Shown one piece after another: positions 24,400 to 37,400 of a stretch of DNA of 64,000 nucleotides. Positions within the stretch are counted from its first letter, which is position 1, and each line of letters begins with the position of its first letter. The notes beneath the pieces are model-generated. The model was not told the origin of the DNA, did no database searches, and saw only the letters and a program-made list of their open reading frames with translations. A program made the translations under genes and the position numbers. Source of the DNA: Terebella lapidaria (lineage: Eukaryota; Annelida; Polychaeta; Terebellida; Terebellidae); the NCBI GenBank assembly GCA_949152475.1, contig OX424570.1, forward strand, positions 9,536,181 to 9,600,180, written 5' to 3'.

Positions 24400-25185
24400 T
24401 AATCCCTTGCAGTTTCCGTTTCCGGTCGCCGAGTGGTCGCTTTCACTGACACCTGCAAATAATCCTGGCCCCTAGCTAGACTTCCACCCCCAAAATAATA
24501 CAGGGCTTTGTGTGGTGGCGATCGGCCCAGCACCGTCATTTAAACCACACATAATCAATTCAGTTTGTTGGAAAAACATTTACGAAATTGCCTAATTTGA
24601 AATTCCAAGCATGAGGTTTGCTTCGCTAGAAGAGGCTCTTTAATACAGTCCGTGGACAAAGTAAAAGGAGATCGTTTGAACAGAAAAAGCTCGGATCATC
24701 TTGAGAGTTTTTGAAGGGGCCGCGGTCCGTAAAGGATAATTTCTAGCGAGGCGTATGGGTGGACTGCAGGAACTAGTCTATGATCACACCAACTCACTGA
24801 CGATGTCACCCCCTCGCGCCAGTGTCAGTTTGCAGACCCACACACAGAGTGTCACACGCATGCACACAGCGATAAAACCCCGGGCCCGCTAGGTTGAAAT
24901 TTGTGGCTGTATTTTCCGACTATGGGGGCCGGTTTAGTTCGAAGTTTCTCCGCCTTGCGAGGCAGCGGATCAAAGCCGCCGCTTATCGACTTCAAACAAG
25001 CCGCCTGTTTATTTTCCCGCCCCGATCTCAAAGTTCGCCTGCTTCTTCAAAGGGACCGGTTATTTGTTCAAGCCTCGCATCAGTGTAGACAGGGAGCGGT
25101 TCGTGTCAGCAGCACAACTCCGCCTAGCACTATTACTTTTTGAATATCACTATGATTCAAACCGGCGACGATATATTGGTAGGGA
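24400..25185. promoter_or_regulatory. GC-rich segment with TCF-like motif, 3' of the Sp5-like gene
   Basis: This block is clearly richer in G+C and CpG than its surroundings. At 24968-24981 GATCAAAG runs directly into GCCGCCG, that is a TCF/LEF HMG-box site overlapping a C-clamp 'helper' motif (GCCGCCR) described in Wnt enhancers. It may be a regulatory island of the Sp5-like gene, or an unrecognised promoter. Function is inferred from motifs only. Confidence 0.3.
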
Positions 25186-25827
25186 CATACTGAAAGCATA
25201 TTGTGGGCGCCCAGAAACTCTGATAATAAAAACACCCTTGTCCTCGGAGTCTATCACACACACAACTAGATTGGGCCATACTAGCCTATACATATATATA
25301 CGATACACATGCCTAGAGTATATGACTGTCATTTTTCTGTTCCGGACATTATTGGAAGCTGATTGTATGTGGTCATTCCGAGCGCCTGGTACATGTAAAT
25401 AACTTGGGCTTGCACGGTGTTGCGTAGAAGTTAGTGGCTTTTTTTGCGGAGCTAGATTTTGTGTGATTTTGCACGCACGCTTTCTAGTTTTTTTTTCTTT
25501 CACACACATACCGAAAGCATATTGTGGGCGCCCAGAAACTCTGATAATAAAAACACCCTTGTCCTCGGAGTCTATCACACACACAACTAGATTGGGCCAT
25601 ACTAGCCTATACATATATATACGATACACATGCCTAGAGTATATGACTGTCATTTTTCTGTTCCGGACATTATTGGAAGCTGATTGTATGTGGTCATTCC
25701 GAGCGCCTGGTACATGTAAATAACTTGAGCTTGCACGGTGTTGCGTAGAAGTTAGTGGCTTTTTTTGCGGAGCTAGATTTTGTGTGATTTTGCACGCACG
25801 CTTTCTAGTTTTTTTTTTCTTTCTCAG
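25186..25827. repeat. Tandem duplication, two ~321-bp copies
   Basis: Copies at about 25186-25506 and 25507-25827 differ by only a few bases. Each runs from ACATACYGAAAGCATA to CTTTCTAGTTTTTTT. Frames that span the repeat merely reflect the duplication. No gene is apparent. Confidence 0.9.
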
Positions 25828-27497
25828 GAGCGATTATTCGACGAGTTACTGGGCGACCAGACATTACTCGGCGAAACTTCAAAGGGTCCATACCGCTTGT
25901 TAAGAGCAGGATCAAAACAGGAGGTTGCCTCTGCGAAAAATTATGAACATTTTGGAAAAAAAGACGCCAGAAGTTCGAAATGGCAACAGTAGTTAGAAGT
26001 TCGGCCGCCGCAAAGTAAAACTCGAACTGTGAACCCGAAACCTTGTTATTAGCGAACTGCGAGTCCGTCACAATATGTCGCTGTGTAAACAACACAGCTT
26101 TTTAAAATATAAGCACATGAAACAGATGAAAAGACTGCGCTTCCTTTGAAGATTTCACTGTCCATGATTTCGAAAATTTGATTTTGTGGGAAAATGTTTA
26201 GAAACGTTTATATGCGATTATATTAACCAGATGTGATAAGATAATATACCTTCTTAAATGACAATTTAAATAAACGACAGTTTAATGACAATTTGAATAA
26301 AACGTATTTTGCAATCACAATATATATCTGATATATAGTTATTATTTGTAACCAATTGCTATGTTCAAACACTACATAACTAATTTTAGTTACAAACGAA
26401 AATCGGAGATAGTATCGGAGAGGTCCATTGTAAAATTCTAGGCATTTGAATATGGGTTAGTTTGTAATATTACAATTTTTAATTGAGCCATTTCATATTT
26501 CTGAGTTAATTTCATCGAAGCCTATCATTTTCTGCATAGGTATCATCTCTAGATTATTTCTGATTAAAATGTTTTTTTCTGTTTGATCGATTATGAATAT
26601 TTGTTTCTCTCGAAATAGAACCAAGTCCTTGATAATTACGAATTTCTGCTATAGCTAAATTTTTCAAAATGAATAAAGATTACCTTTTGCCATGCAATAT
26701 ATCGATTAATAAATAACAGGATGTTGACGCAAGGATTAGCCCATTTCCTGTGTTGGTTTCATCATTTTAGACCACACAGACTTCTCTCAAATCATCCATG
26801 AAATATCACAGCATAGCGCATCAAATTCCATAATGGATAGAGTTTTTGTTATTTCTGGAACCTCCAGGGTGAAATGGTGGACTAACAAAGCAAAAAGCAA
26901 CGCCAGTCAATATGAAATAATACAAGTTTATTCATGCGATGTTTGGATAAAAAATCCCACGTTGACTGGCAGGGAAAAAAACCATCTACCCCCCATAAAA
27001 GCGTTGGATTTCGAGCAAGGATTAATTCGATTTGATCACCAGGAGCGATGACTTATCAAGCACCAATAGGTTTAATCTACAGTCTGATAAAAGGCTATAC
27101 TCAAAGGCCATATCAGCTACTAATACAATATTTATCGATTGCCTCTCACGACCGACGAAAACTGATAGGGATATTTATCAACCTGTATAATCACCGACTA
27201 CAAAGCAAAGTGATATCTTGCATAGACAAAAACTTATCACAACATTCAAGACAAGTATATATTGCAATTTTATGACACCGACTATATATGAATTTATTGC
27301 TCCTATATATCCATATATAATTGAACATCTATCATGCACAACTTTTCATACTCTTTCAGACATCTTTGGACACCAGAAAAACACACATCATATTTTGCTT
27401 TTTTTACAAATTACATGCACACATTTCGCCGACATATTAAATCAGCATTGGCATTCACAGAAATCACCGGGAATGTGAAATGTTCAATTGTCTGTTT
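25828..27497. other. No gene seen: 3' flank of the Sp5-like gene
   Basis: AT-rich DNA with many TATAT stretches. It should contain the 3' untranslated region of the Sp5-like gene just left of 27498. No other coding or RNA gene is supported. Confidence 0.5.
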
Positions 27498-30386
27498 TTA
27501 TTCCACATCAATATCTTCACACTCGGAATCGTCACTGTCTGAACACAGCACGTCGATCATCCCAACGTTATTGTTGTTGTCCATAAACTGTCCGTATTTC
27601 AAGGGGGAATCCCCACTTTCGATGTCACCGGAAGTGAGGTCATGACACATGTCCTCGTCTCCGCTGACGTCATCTTTCAGTTTCCCAGCGCGTTTCAGCT
27701 CGTGCGTTTTGCTGTGTTTACTGAGGTGGTCGCTCCGCATGAAACGTTTTCCGCATTCTGTGCAAGCGAAACGCTTCTCGCCCGTGTGCGTGCGCAGGTG
27801 CCGTTGCAGTTCGTCCGATCGTGTGAAACTTTTCCCGCAGAAAAGCCAGTTGCAGACGAACGGTCTCTCACCCGCGTGCCAGCGGAGGTGGGCCTTGAGG
27901 TGTGACGTTTTCCCGTAGACTTTCCGACAGCCGGGCACGTGGCATATGTGTTGTTTCTTCTTCGCGGGGGTATTGGAGTTGGTCGAGTTAAGACAGTTAG
28001 GGCACCGACATCGCCGACACCGCCTAGCCGTAGCTAGTAGTGGCTTGTGAAGGACACCGTGTGCTGCCGCAGCCGCCGCGGCGTGGAGTGCCATCTCAGG
28101 TCCGTGGGGACCTCGTGAAGACAGTAGTATGGACGGATTAATATGCCCACGAGTGCCAGCGCCGCCTCCAGGGATCGCGTTTGCTGCGCGTATGCTCCAC
28201 CAGGGCGTCTCAGCCTCGGACGCAGGCACTGGCGATAGTTGTTTTTCCACGGAGTGGCCAGGGTTTGTGGCTAGATGTGGTTGGGAATGAGTTGGGGAGA
28301 GGCCATGGCGTTGCGCATGCGCGAGTCCGGGAATGTTAGTTGGCGGAAATGACGTAGGTGGCACGTGGTGTGGAAGTACAGCGTGTGCTTGTTGGTGTTG
28401 TTGCTCTAAAAGTTTGCTTCTTTGCACGTGTAAATCATAGTCCACAATATTAGCGGGAATCCCCAGTCTTGGTGACGTCATTACAGGGGACGTCATATGT
28501 ACGGGATTTCCCGGGGGTGCTGCATGCGACGCCAGACAACGCCCTGCAACCCTGGGGGCTAGTGCGGGGTGCTCGGAAAGGGCCATAGGCAGGTGCGGGT
28601 GTGGGTGTGGGACACGCCCCGCTGGTAACCATGGTGATACCCTTGGGTGGGACGGGAACATATCCCCGACAGCGTTTCGAAGCAGGGACGTCTTCAGTTC
28701 AAGGTCTCTGGCTGCCATGTCTAGGTGTGGGGGTGTATGCGGCAGCAGGCACAGCGGCTTGGGCTGTTCCACGGCACTGAACGCCGACATTGAGTCCTGA
28801 AAAATACGCAATGTAACTTTGATGAATACAGTTTGAATATTTGTCATGAAAATTGTTAAAACATGCCATTTTGAGTCACTCTTAGACTATATTGTCCTAA
28901 TAAATATAAATCTTTGCGGATATCCAGAAAATTCAATATTTTAGTATCGTATTTTTTATAAATGTATTTTGTATTGTTGTCTGTTTGTAAAACTTAATTA
29001 TTCGAGATATACTCATATTTTATTCAGTGAGTTTAATTATCTATAACTCCTACAAATATTTTAGCCATGAAAACACTTTTGTTTTTAACTTGCGATCACT
29101 TTCCTGAGTCAAATGTCGTCCCTTACGTCATTTTCCCACCCATTCCCGCCTTATCAACACCATCCCCTCCCATAAATCCATACATGTCTGTCACTATGGA
29201 AACACCACACAGCCCGCTCACGTGCCCTGGGGTGGTCAATTAGCACGTGAGAATGACCGCTCCCCGCCCCAATGGTTGACCACCCCACGGGGTCCCGGGG
29301 CCAAACTGTGGCGCCAAACATGCACGCGGTTCTTTGAACTCATGGAATATTGCTGAAGACTGGTCACGGGTTTGCTTTATTAGTAAACTGCTGGTGGGTC
29401 ATGCCTTCAGGCTATTATATGCGACATATGCTCTCTATTTTGGTCTGTCTTTTTGGGATGAGCGGCTTGGGTGTTAACTATTTTTTGGGAAAAGGACTGA
29501 GGGTGGGGATTCGGTCATGACGGGGGCAGGGTCGTTAGGGTTATAACCCCGGGGTTGGAAGAACATCAGGGGGAAAGAGAACCTGCATGTTGCGTGCGGG
29601 GTGCATGCTCTCGGGGGAAACAGAGGGAGGGGTCTTTTTGAAGTGTGAAACTACAATTACTCAGGTCGGTTGATGCGTTAATTGGAGACATGATTCGCCC
29701 TCCGCCCCACATAGTAACCAGAATAGTGGGACTCAGGGGGTAGATTTAACGCTTGTAGACTATGTATGTACAAACGGACAGTGAAAACTTTGTGACCATC
29801 AACAGGGAGTCGATTTAAGATGTTTTTATTCATGTTTGCACCTACTGTGCATAAAAACAAGCGATTTTCTGGTGGCTCAACTCATTGTCTATATCATGAA
29901 TACGATTCTTTATCAAGAACACCAAGATATTTCCAGGCAACAATTATAAATATATCACCATTATATAAACCACTAAACCCTCGACGATTGTCCATACATG
30001 TTCAATATTTAGCTGACATATATTGTATTATATATACTTTTGCTAGATAAACACTCGAATTTTATTGCCTTGCACTTAGTTCTCATAGGGACACTTGTTT
30101 AGATCAAAGTGAGCGGCGTGCAATTTCTCGAATCAGTCCCATTATATTGGTAAAAATTAAACACGGTTACCTTATAATTAGCAGTATATACTACGCCGTT
30201 TTTACGCACTCGCGGACAGGAATTTTATTACGTTTTCATCTCTTCTCGCCAATTTCAAGAGGCAAAAAGCTTCCAAGAACCGTAAATTAACTTTAATTAT
30301 ATTTTATTTCTCTAGCAGCCAATTCACGCCCATGAAAAATTCCCTTACAAATTTTCTCACCAATTACAGCATGCTAATCTTGCGGC

Positions 30387-30420
<34 letters not shown>

Positions 30421-30641
30421 TTTAATAATAGTGGTAAAAGTCACTCCAATTGAATATATTTTATGAGCTATTAGAGTAAGTAATATAAATATAATTTGTT
30501 ACAGAACAAATGACGCAAAAATAACATTAATCTTTCGAAGTTCTCCAAAGATTCTTGAAACTTTTACAATAGTAGTGATATCTGGAGACTTACGCGAGAC
30601 CGATGGAGATGGACGTTTGGAGGAGGCAAAACGGACGTCAT
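27498..30641 (-). CDS. Sp5: Sp5/buttonhead-like zinc-finger transcription factor
   Basis: Exon 2 (28796-27498) encodes 432 residues. It has a buttonhead box ([11 protein letters not shown]) and three C2H2 fingers, with [21 protein letters not shown] and RSDHLSK helices as in Sp factors that bind GC boxes. Finger 3 starts [15 protein letters not shown], closer to Sp5 (CPECGKRF) than to Sp6-9 (CPVCNKRF). Upstream are a TPWWSI motif and an Ala run; the C-terminus is an acidic tail. The acceptor at 28797 (TTTTTCAG) shows a 5' exon. The best candidate is 30641-30594, which starts MTSVLPPPN and ends at a strong GTAAGT donor in matching phase, giving 448 residues. Vertebrate SP5 also has two exons with a tiny first one. 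It acts in the nucleus and is a Wnt target in other animals. The stop codon lies inside an AATAAA. Confidence 0.88.
28797..30593 (-). other. Intron of the Sp5-like gene
   Basis: Contains an 11-bp inverted repeat GGGGTGGTCAA/TTGACCACCCC (29229-29239 and 29276-29286) around CACGTG, and a (TAA)n microsatellite at 30387-30420. No other exon with good splice signals was found. Confidence 0.5.
30387..30420. repeat. (TAA)n microsatellite
   Basis: About eleven uninterrupted ATA/TAA triplets in the Sp5-like intron. Confidence 0.95.
30594..30641 (-). CDS. Sp5: Candidate first coding exon of the Sp5-like gene
   Basis: Sixteen codons ([16 protein letters not shown]) follow an ATG in a purine-rich context and end at a near-perfect donor (CGC then GTAAGT at 30593). 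Phase 0 matches exon 2. A GC-rich promoter-like region lies 0.5-0.8 kb upstream. The N-terminus does not closely resemble the vertebrate SP5 leader, so exon choice is inferred from splice signals. Exon 2 could alternatively start at its own ATG (28790). Confidence 0.5.
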
Positions 30642-31079
30642 GGTGATTGTTGTTGGCTCCAGATATCCTCAATTATATATATCTTCCGAGACAGTCATTC
30701 AGAATCTGAGGAAGCATCTGTTTCAGGCATTGGAACAGCTATAATATCGTGTAGTTTGAATATCCATGTGAGATCAGCAAATGTCAATGCGTCCAGAATT
30801 CCAGAAAACGCCAATTTGTTACACTATGTCCATCTGAATGATCAGTGCACGTCTTCGATAATTCTTGGTATAATTCCACGCGGTTTGTTCACGGATAATC
30901 CCACAAAATGTCTGCGTTTCGTTGGAAGTTATCAGTTCGCTGATGTAAGAAACACTCGCGTTTGTCTTCGCTATCCAGTCCAGAGAAAGGGTAACAACAG
31001 TGATCTTCTCTCTCCGACCGTACAATAATATTCTGAGCTTGCAGAGGTTCAGCGTGAATTTATACGCAAGCTCACAAAG

Positions 31080-31450
31080 ATAGACAAACAAGCGGCGGCG
31101 GTCAAAGGCGCGACCTAAGGGTTTGAATAAACTTCACGTTGGCTGCTCCCCCTTTCTTGAAATTTAAGGCGGAGAATATACATATTATATTCTATACGCG
31201 CTACGTCGGCACTCATCAATGCAATGACCGAAGCACTGTCTTCTTCAACTGAAAATCTCTCTCACCTCCACCCCCGTACGATAATAACAGAGCGGACGGT
31301 TTGCGGTGTAAAAAAAAGCACCGCTTGGCGTCAGATCCAACCCGCCTACCAATAAAGACTGAACCGCCGCGGTCCTTTGATCTTCCGCGTCAGCCAATCA
31401 GCGCGCAGCGGCGGCTACATTAAAGTGCGGCGAGTCTCTTGGGCCCATAT
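31080..31450 (-). promoter_or_regulatory. Probable promoter of the Sp5-like gene with TCF-like sites
   Basis: CpG-rich block upstream of exon 1. Visible motifs: GCGGCGGCG next to GTCAAAGG (31092-31108), CCTTTGATC at 31374-31382 matching the TCF/LEF consensus SCTTTGATS, a CCAAT box at 31393-31397, and GCGGCGGC (reverse of the GCCGCCR helper) at 31408-31415. Sp5 genes are direct Wnt/beta-catenin targets in vertebrates, so paired TCF/helper motifs fit. The transcription start is not known. Confidence 0.45.
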
Positions 31451-34400
31451 GCTAAATAACACGAGTCTATTTGTTGATTCATATAATGCCGGCGATTATA
31501 ATCCGTTATATTCGTTAGCTACGCGGGGCAGGGAGGGGAAGCGATCAGGAGATAGTGGATTTATACACGTTTATAATTGGATTCTAGACTTCAAAGCTAT
31601 AGCCAGTGAGCGTACTCAATTATGATTGGGTAATTTTGTCACGTGGTTGCACAATGCGACAAAGAGACAAATGGTTGCGTCAAAGGCCGTGGAAAATGTC
31701 GGCTTGGGCGGTAGAAGTGAATATTTTCCGTGGTTTCCCTTGTGTGTGTTTTTCGCAGTAATGGGTCTCGTTTGTACCCGGTAAATGAGTCGACGATTTC
31801 ATATCAAAAGATGCGCCTGTTGGGAGTTCTAGCAATAATTATGGAATAGACAAACGGGAATTGATGTTTGTATAGCGATGTTCACATGTGATGATTTTCG
31901 AATAACAGGCAAAGTACACAAAGACCACGGTCTATTTAAACTTATTTGAGATCTATATCTCTTAGTGAGCTATATATATAGGCCCTAGTTCATTATAAAT
32001 AAAATTGTCATTGAAGCAATCTACTGATGGTTCGTTTTTGTTGTTGTTGCGTGAGGCTAGAATATGTGTTATTTCGTTGTTGCGATTCGAAGTAAGAAAA
32101 AAAAACAAAAAACCCAGCAACTATTTCTACGTGTTCCAATATCGGTCCGAATTTTCAATAACACACACGCATATGTATGAGTTTTTTGAAATATTAAATA
32201 CCGAAGCACCAGAATAAAAATTATGAAAAATGCGTCACAAGAAAAAGCTAATCATGATTCAAATTATACCGTGGAGCAATTTGATTTTTTACTGCATATG
32301 GGGTAAAATAACCACGCTTTATAAAATGCAACTTCTCACATGTAAAGTCTAGAACACACAACAACGTAATTAACCAAATCCGCTATTTTTTTCTGTTTTT
32401 TCATCAAGCGTTTTTTCGGTGCAAATAATTTGCATTCCAAAATGAGTCTGTATCTTTTTCTCTTCAAGTTTTTAAAACCGGCGGTTGCACATCAAAGGAC
32501 CGAGGAATTAAGACCCTTTCTTCAAAATGAATTTACGTTAAAAGTATGCAAAGTCTTTGCGGTTTAATCCTTCGATATACAAAAGCCGTCTTGTATGGTC
32601 GGGATGGGGGGTAGGTTCGGTCAAGTGCAAGTATAGACAGACATTTGGGAGACTTTAATGCACTTTAGAAAGAAGTGGACAGTTCAATGGCCAGAAAGGA
32701 AAAGTTTACAAAGGAAAATGGTGCGGCTCTAGTCCAGGGGCGTGGTCTCAAAATTGCGCGTGAAGTGTTTTTCGTTGTTATTGAACGATGAACGACTATT
32801 GTTTTCTTTTGAAATTGCCCTGTCGGGTTCATGTTTTTCATACATTGTTACATTCTTTCATGCATCCGAACCCTCGATGTGAGTCCAGGTCAGTTCTAAA
32901 CTGGTATAATGGACATTTTTATAGCCTGAATCAAAGGCGGATGGCTATAAAGACTCTGATGTCCGTTTTTCAAGGGGTGTTAACCACTTGAATATATGAT
33001 TTTTCCTCTGTGTTATGGTCACAAAAATTACAAAGTGAGATTGCATAAAGATATATTCTGAAGTGTTAATTGTTGCGATTGATGGGGCTCCACTAAATAA
33101 AGATCATTTCCTCGTTGAGGTTTCATCTGATAAAGATAAGAACAAATTACAGACGAATAATTAGACTTTATTTCATCATCGTTATGCAATTGAAACATCA
33201 AATGATTATCACTATTTCTTTCTTACTAAAACATAAATTGATTGGACGGGTTTGTTTTCTTGATTTGATACATGTCATAGCAACTAGCATCCTGCATATA
33301 TGATACCTTTATCGCCTAAGTTATCAATATCTATAGAAACGCGATCATGACTAATTCAGCAAAAAATATCTTAAAAACAAATTTCGGCTGATATCATTGC
33401 GCTGCACGCTGATAACCGCAGACAAATCTGTTCGGCAGATTTATGTTCGAGTATGATCGAGTGAAACGGTGAGCCGATTTGATTTATCCACTCGCATGTG
33501 CCGTGGGTATAACTCCATGCATGCAGTGTGCCTTCTGGATCAAAGTTTTTCCTCTTTCAGAGTAACTTCCGAAGAGCTAAAGAAACGACGCTTAGATTGT
33601 ATTTTAAGTGGCTGCTGGCCACAATTCGGTACCTGTTTCCACTTCGCGATGTCAATGTTTTGACAAAGATTACATTTGGCATCTAAAAGTGACGGAACGA
33701 CGGCGAAGAGGTGTTTCCTATCAGTATATCGCCAGGTATCTTGTCTTATAGCAAAAACAAACATCACTGTTTGCCTGTGAACCCACGGGGAATATATCGT
33801 ATGTTTGCTGAAAACACCGACCACACTTTATCATCGGATCCTTATAAAAACCGTCCACTGGCATTTGTTTTCTACTGGAGTCTATCGGATGATGTTCACG
33901 AGTGACCACTAGGACTATTTGTTTATTTTATTTATGGTCGGTGATTATAAGGTGGCAGGGCGCTACCACAATGCACATTTTCTGACCAAACGAGATCATT
34001 TCAGTCAACACAGAGTGATTTGTTATCACACGATAAAAAGGATGTTTTGTTATTTGCACGTGTTTGCAATAGCAGTTTCCGGAACTGTATCCAGAATGTC
34101 GAAATGTATTTTGTAAAGGACGTGTTCTTCAAAAATACATAGGCCTACATGTGACTTACAATCTCAAACCTTAACCCAGTTCAATGCATACAAAATATCC
34201 ATGATAACAATAAACAGAATGCTTTTGAAAAGACAAAAAAACTGTATGAATAGATGTTCAGGTATTCAACATACAATGGAAGTGTGAACATAATATCATC
34301 TGATCTTTATAATGGCTGCATAACGATTCATATTTTGTGACTGCTGATAATTTTATAAATTTTAGTAAATTTACAAATTTACTAAAGTCAAATGCTCACT

Positions 34401-37400
34401 TTTATCAATTCAGTTTTTAGCTATTTGTTTTCCTACAATGTTCGACAACCTTCCCGTTACCTTCCAAATACCTTCACGTGATGGAGCGTCGTTTTACATC
34501 GTTTTAACACATTCCAATTTTTGCCCGGTTAGTTTCCCCCTGAAAAAAAAAACTTCACGTTGGACAAAAGACATCAAAGTTCAAAGGTCAACGGGCAGAC
34601 GATGTTACATGTAATTAGTCCATCGGTCATTATGTCTCCCGACTATAGAACGGGGCGGGGCGGGTGAAGCTTAAAGATCATGTATCGCTTCTAAACGGCC
34701 ATAGATTTGGGCACATTAGGTCGTTTTTTTTCAAGTTTGATTGCTGTAAATTGACCGTAACAAAGAATTGACTGTACAGGCTAATGACCAGTTTAGCAAA
34801 GGGAGAAGCTGTTATGGGTTACGATGGACGTCCGAGGTTTGGGCGGAGCTCAATTCTAAAGCTTCAAAGGGCGTCATGACACTAAACGCGAGGTGATAAG
34901 GGGGCAAAACGACAGTAATTTATAGCAAGACGTTTAGGAATTGAACTGATATCATTTTGATGACAAGATGTTTTATGTTATCGTGTACGATAAGGCTTTG
35001 GAACAGGTTTCTATATAAGCTGTGAAGTCACTGTGAAATATAATTTATTTTCATTTTGCACAATATCTATAATTTATTACACAAGGTCTTCACACTGGAA
35101 AAGAAAAAATGTTGATATCAAACAATCCAATATAAAAATTCATTATGTCGATCGGAATGTTGCTTTTGTGTGGTTCTTGTGTATCACAGAATCTACTTTG
35201 TGAACGCATGCCAAAGATAATAAATTAATATGAAAACTATTATTATTATTTGATTTTTTTTTACATTCTATATTCGGAAACCAATGTTAATTATGTAATA
35301 TGGGCCATGGTTCCTACTCCCAAAATGAAAACGATAGCCCCCTCCTACACTCTCTGACGATTTATTTATGTATCGGTACGGGACCTTTTTCGTCTTCGGG
35401 ATGTTTTTCCCGTGGCTTTGAAGTTTTTCACCTACTGAAGCTGCCCATTCCCTCCCATCCCTTCTGGAAGATCAGTCAACTCCCCGAATAAAACAGAGAG
35501 AACCGCTTTTAAAACAGCGCCTATGAGCGCAGATTTACTGTTTCGTGGTCTTTGATGTTTCGCTCGGAGCAGAAACGGTGATGATGTTTCTAAGATTGTC
35601 AACATCCGCGGAGCTGGGCTACAGGTGCCAACTGACACAGCACATATGGGTGGAACCGGAGGGGTGGAAAAAATGTCCGTGGGGTCAGAATTTGACTTGT
35701 AACCCGTCGTGAGTCAAGTCGGGGAAATAGGGGAGGCTCGTTGGCAAAGTTCAAGGGCAAAGGTTGCAAGGTCAACAACAGCTTTTGAGCCCGGCACGGC
35801 TTCAGTGCGTGGCATGCGTGCGTGTGTTTTGAAAATGGAGCCAGGTTTTAACTCTCTGGATAAAACGCATAGAGTTAATTATCATATAATTAAGCCTGCC
35901 TATAAAATCTGGGATTGTATTTCAATCAGTAGACACATCTGCTGTTGGGTTAAGGTATACTTATAGCGAGAGAGTGAGAGGCAAAGTCAAACTTGTGTAA
36001 ACAAGGCTGGGGAAAATTAAATTTCACACGCGCGTTTAACTTTCAATGACAATTTTGATATAATTTGACCCCGGGCAAAGCGTCGTTCACATGAAAAACC
36101 AGTTGGTTACATTTTTGTGCCACATACCATCGAAGTTATGCAGCGAAATCAGATTTTTAATGTAGCAAGGGATATTGAGTCATGGGCCTTTAAAGGCTAT
36201 TTCAAAGAAATTAAAACTGCCTGGGTACTTGATGATTCGTCGACCAAGAAAACTTTGTTGTTGGACCGCTCTTGATCAACTTTGGCGGCAAACTTCAAAG
36301 ATGCTGAAATCGTCTGCTTTTTCGCGGGTCACTGCTGTCTTAAGAACCGAGGTTGCGCGTGGACTTTTTCGAGAGGGAGGGGGCGGGGGGGGGGGGGGGA
36401 TACCTCTTTATAAAGTAACATGGATTTTTTTTACGATAATCCCGGGATAATCTTTACGTTTACAAGGGCAACGTTGCAAATGCATCTTCGCGCAATCACT
36501 AAATTCGATTTATATTTTGTTGTCCGAATGCGATCTTTGATCCTTCACCATCTTATACCATGGCAGGCAACATTCACAGCATGCTTCGAAGTACATCTCC
36601 ACCCCAACTAGGATCCGATTTTTTTCTTCTTCGCCTGCTATACCATGAATATACTTCGATAATATGTCTTCTCTCCTTCAGTCGTTCTTTCGTCAGCAAA
36701 AGAAAACATTTTTCTCGCTGGGAATTCGCGAGGCGGGCAACATCAAAGAGTCCATGTTATAGAGAAGTTGTACTCTTACTCCGCCCGTCCCCGCCCTCTG
36801 CTGGCCTCAAAATTTTAGGGGCTGGGTGTTTTCTTTTTATTTTCTTTCATTTCTCTTCACAACTCCTGCGGCGTCGCTCATGTATAGGCATTCACTTGTA
36901 ATTCTGTGGAACTTTTTTTCTCCTCAGCGTTTCAAAGCACTTTGTCTTTTGACAAACACGTGCATTTAATTGTTATAAAATTGCGCGATAGTACATTTTA
37001 AACGTGTTTTAGACTTCACTTAATTTGAAATACATTAAAAAAATCCTCTGAAGAAGGAAAAAATTACTAATTGATATTTCCTTCTAAATTAATTGCTAAA
37101 ATTAGTATTTTTTGTCGGTTTGTTCGAATTAAGCCTATAAAAGCTGTCATAATAAATTATACTTAAACTAGAATAAGAAAGCAGAAACGTTTGCATACAG
37201 TATCGATATTTCGTGACAAAGACACTCGATATTCACTAACAACAATAGGTGACCAAAATTGGGGTCAGAGATAATGAATGTAGAGTCCACCGCGACTGGC
37301 TAAATCTAACGTAAAGTAAAAGGGCTCTATTTCTACGAACGCTCCTGTGTGTATACTGCGCCGCTTGTCGCGAAACGTTTCCGCACCGTGCATATCTCCA

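Noticed and set aside
25150-25653. 167-residue minus-strand frame
   Set aside because: It consists of the same peptide twice because it spans the 321-bp tandem duplication. No family resemblance and no splice or start context.
27498-28796. KLF rather than Sp family
   Set aside because: A buttonhead box (CRCPNC) precedes the fingers and the finger helices are those of Sp factors; KLFs lack the box.
29576-29600. Alternative first exon of the Sp5-like gene (short ATG frame ending in CAG)
   Set aside because: Its donor reads GTTCTC, far weaker than the GTAAGT at 30593, and the peptide has no similarity to Sp proteins.
30603-31028. 141-residue plus-strand frame beside the Sp5-like promoter
   Set aside because: It overlaps the candidate first exon of the Sp5-like gene in antisense, has no domain and no supporting signals.
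33540-33824. 94-residue minus-strand frame in the gene-poor region
   Set aside because: No recognisable domain, no splice or promoter context, and several overlapping frames on both strands.
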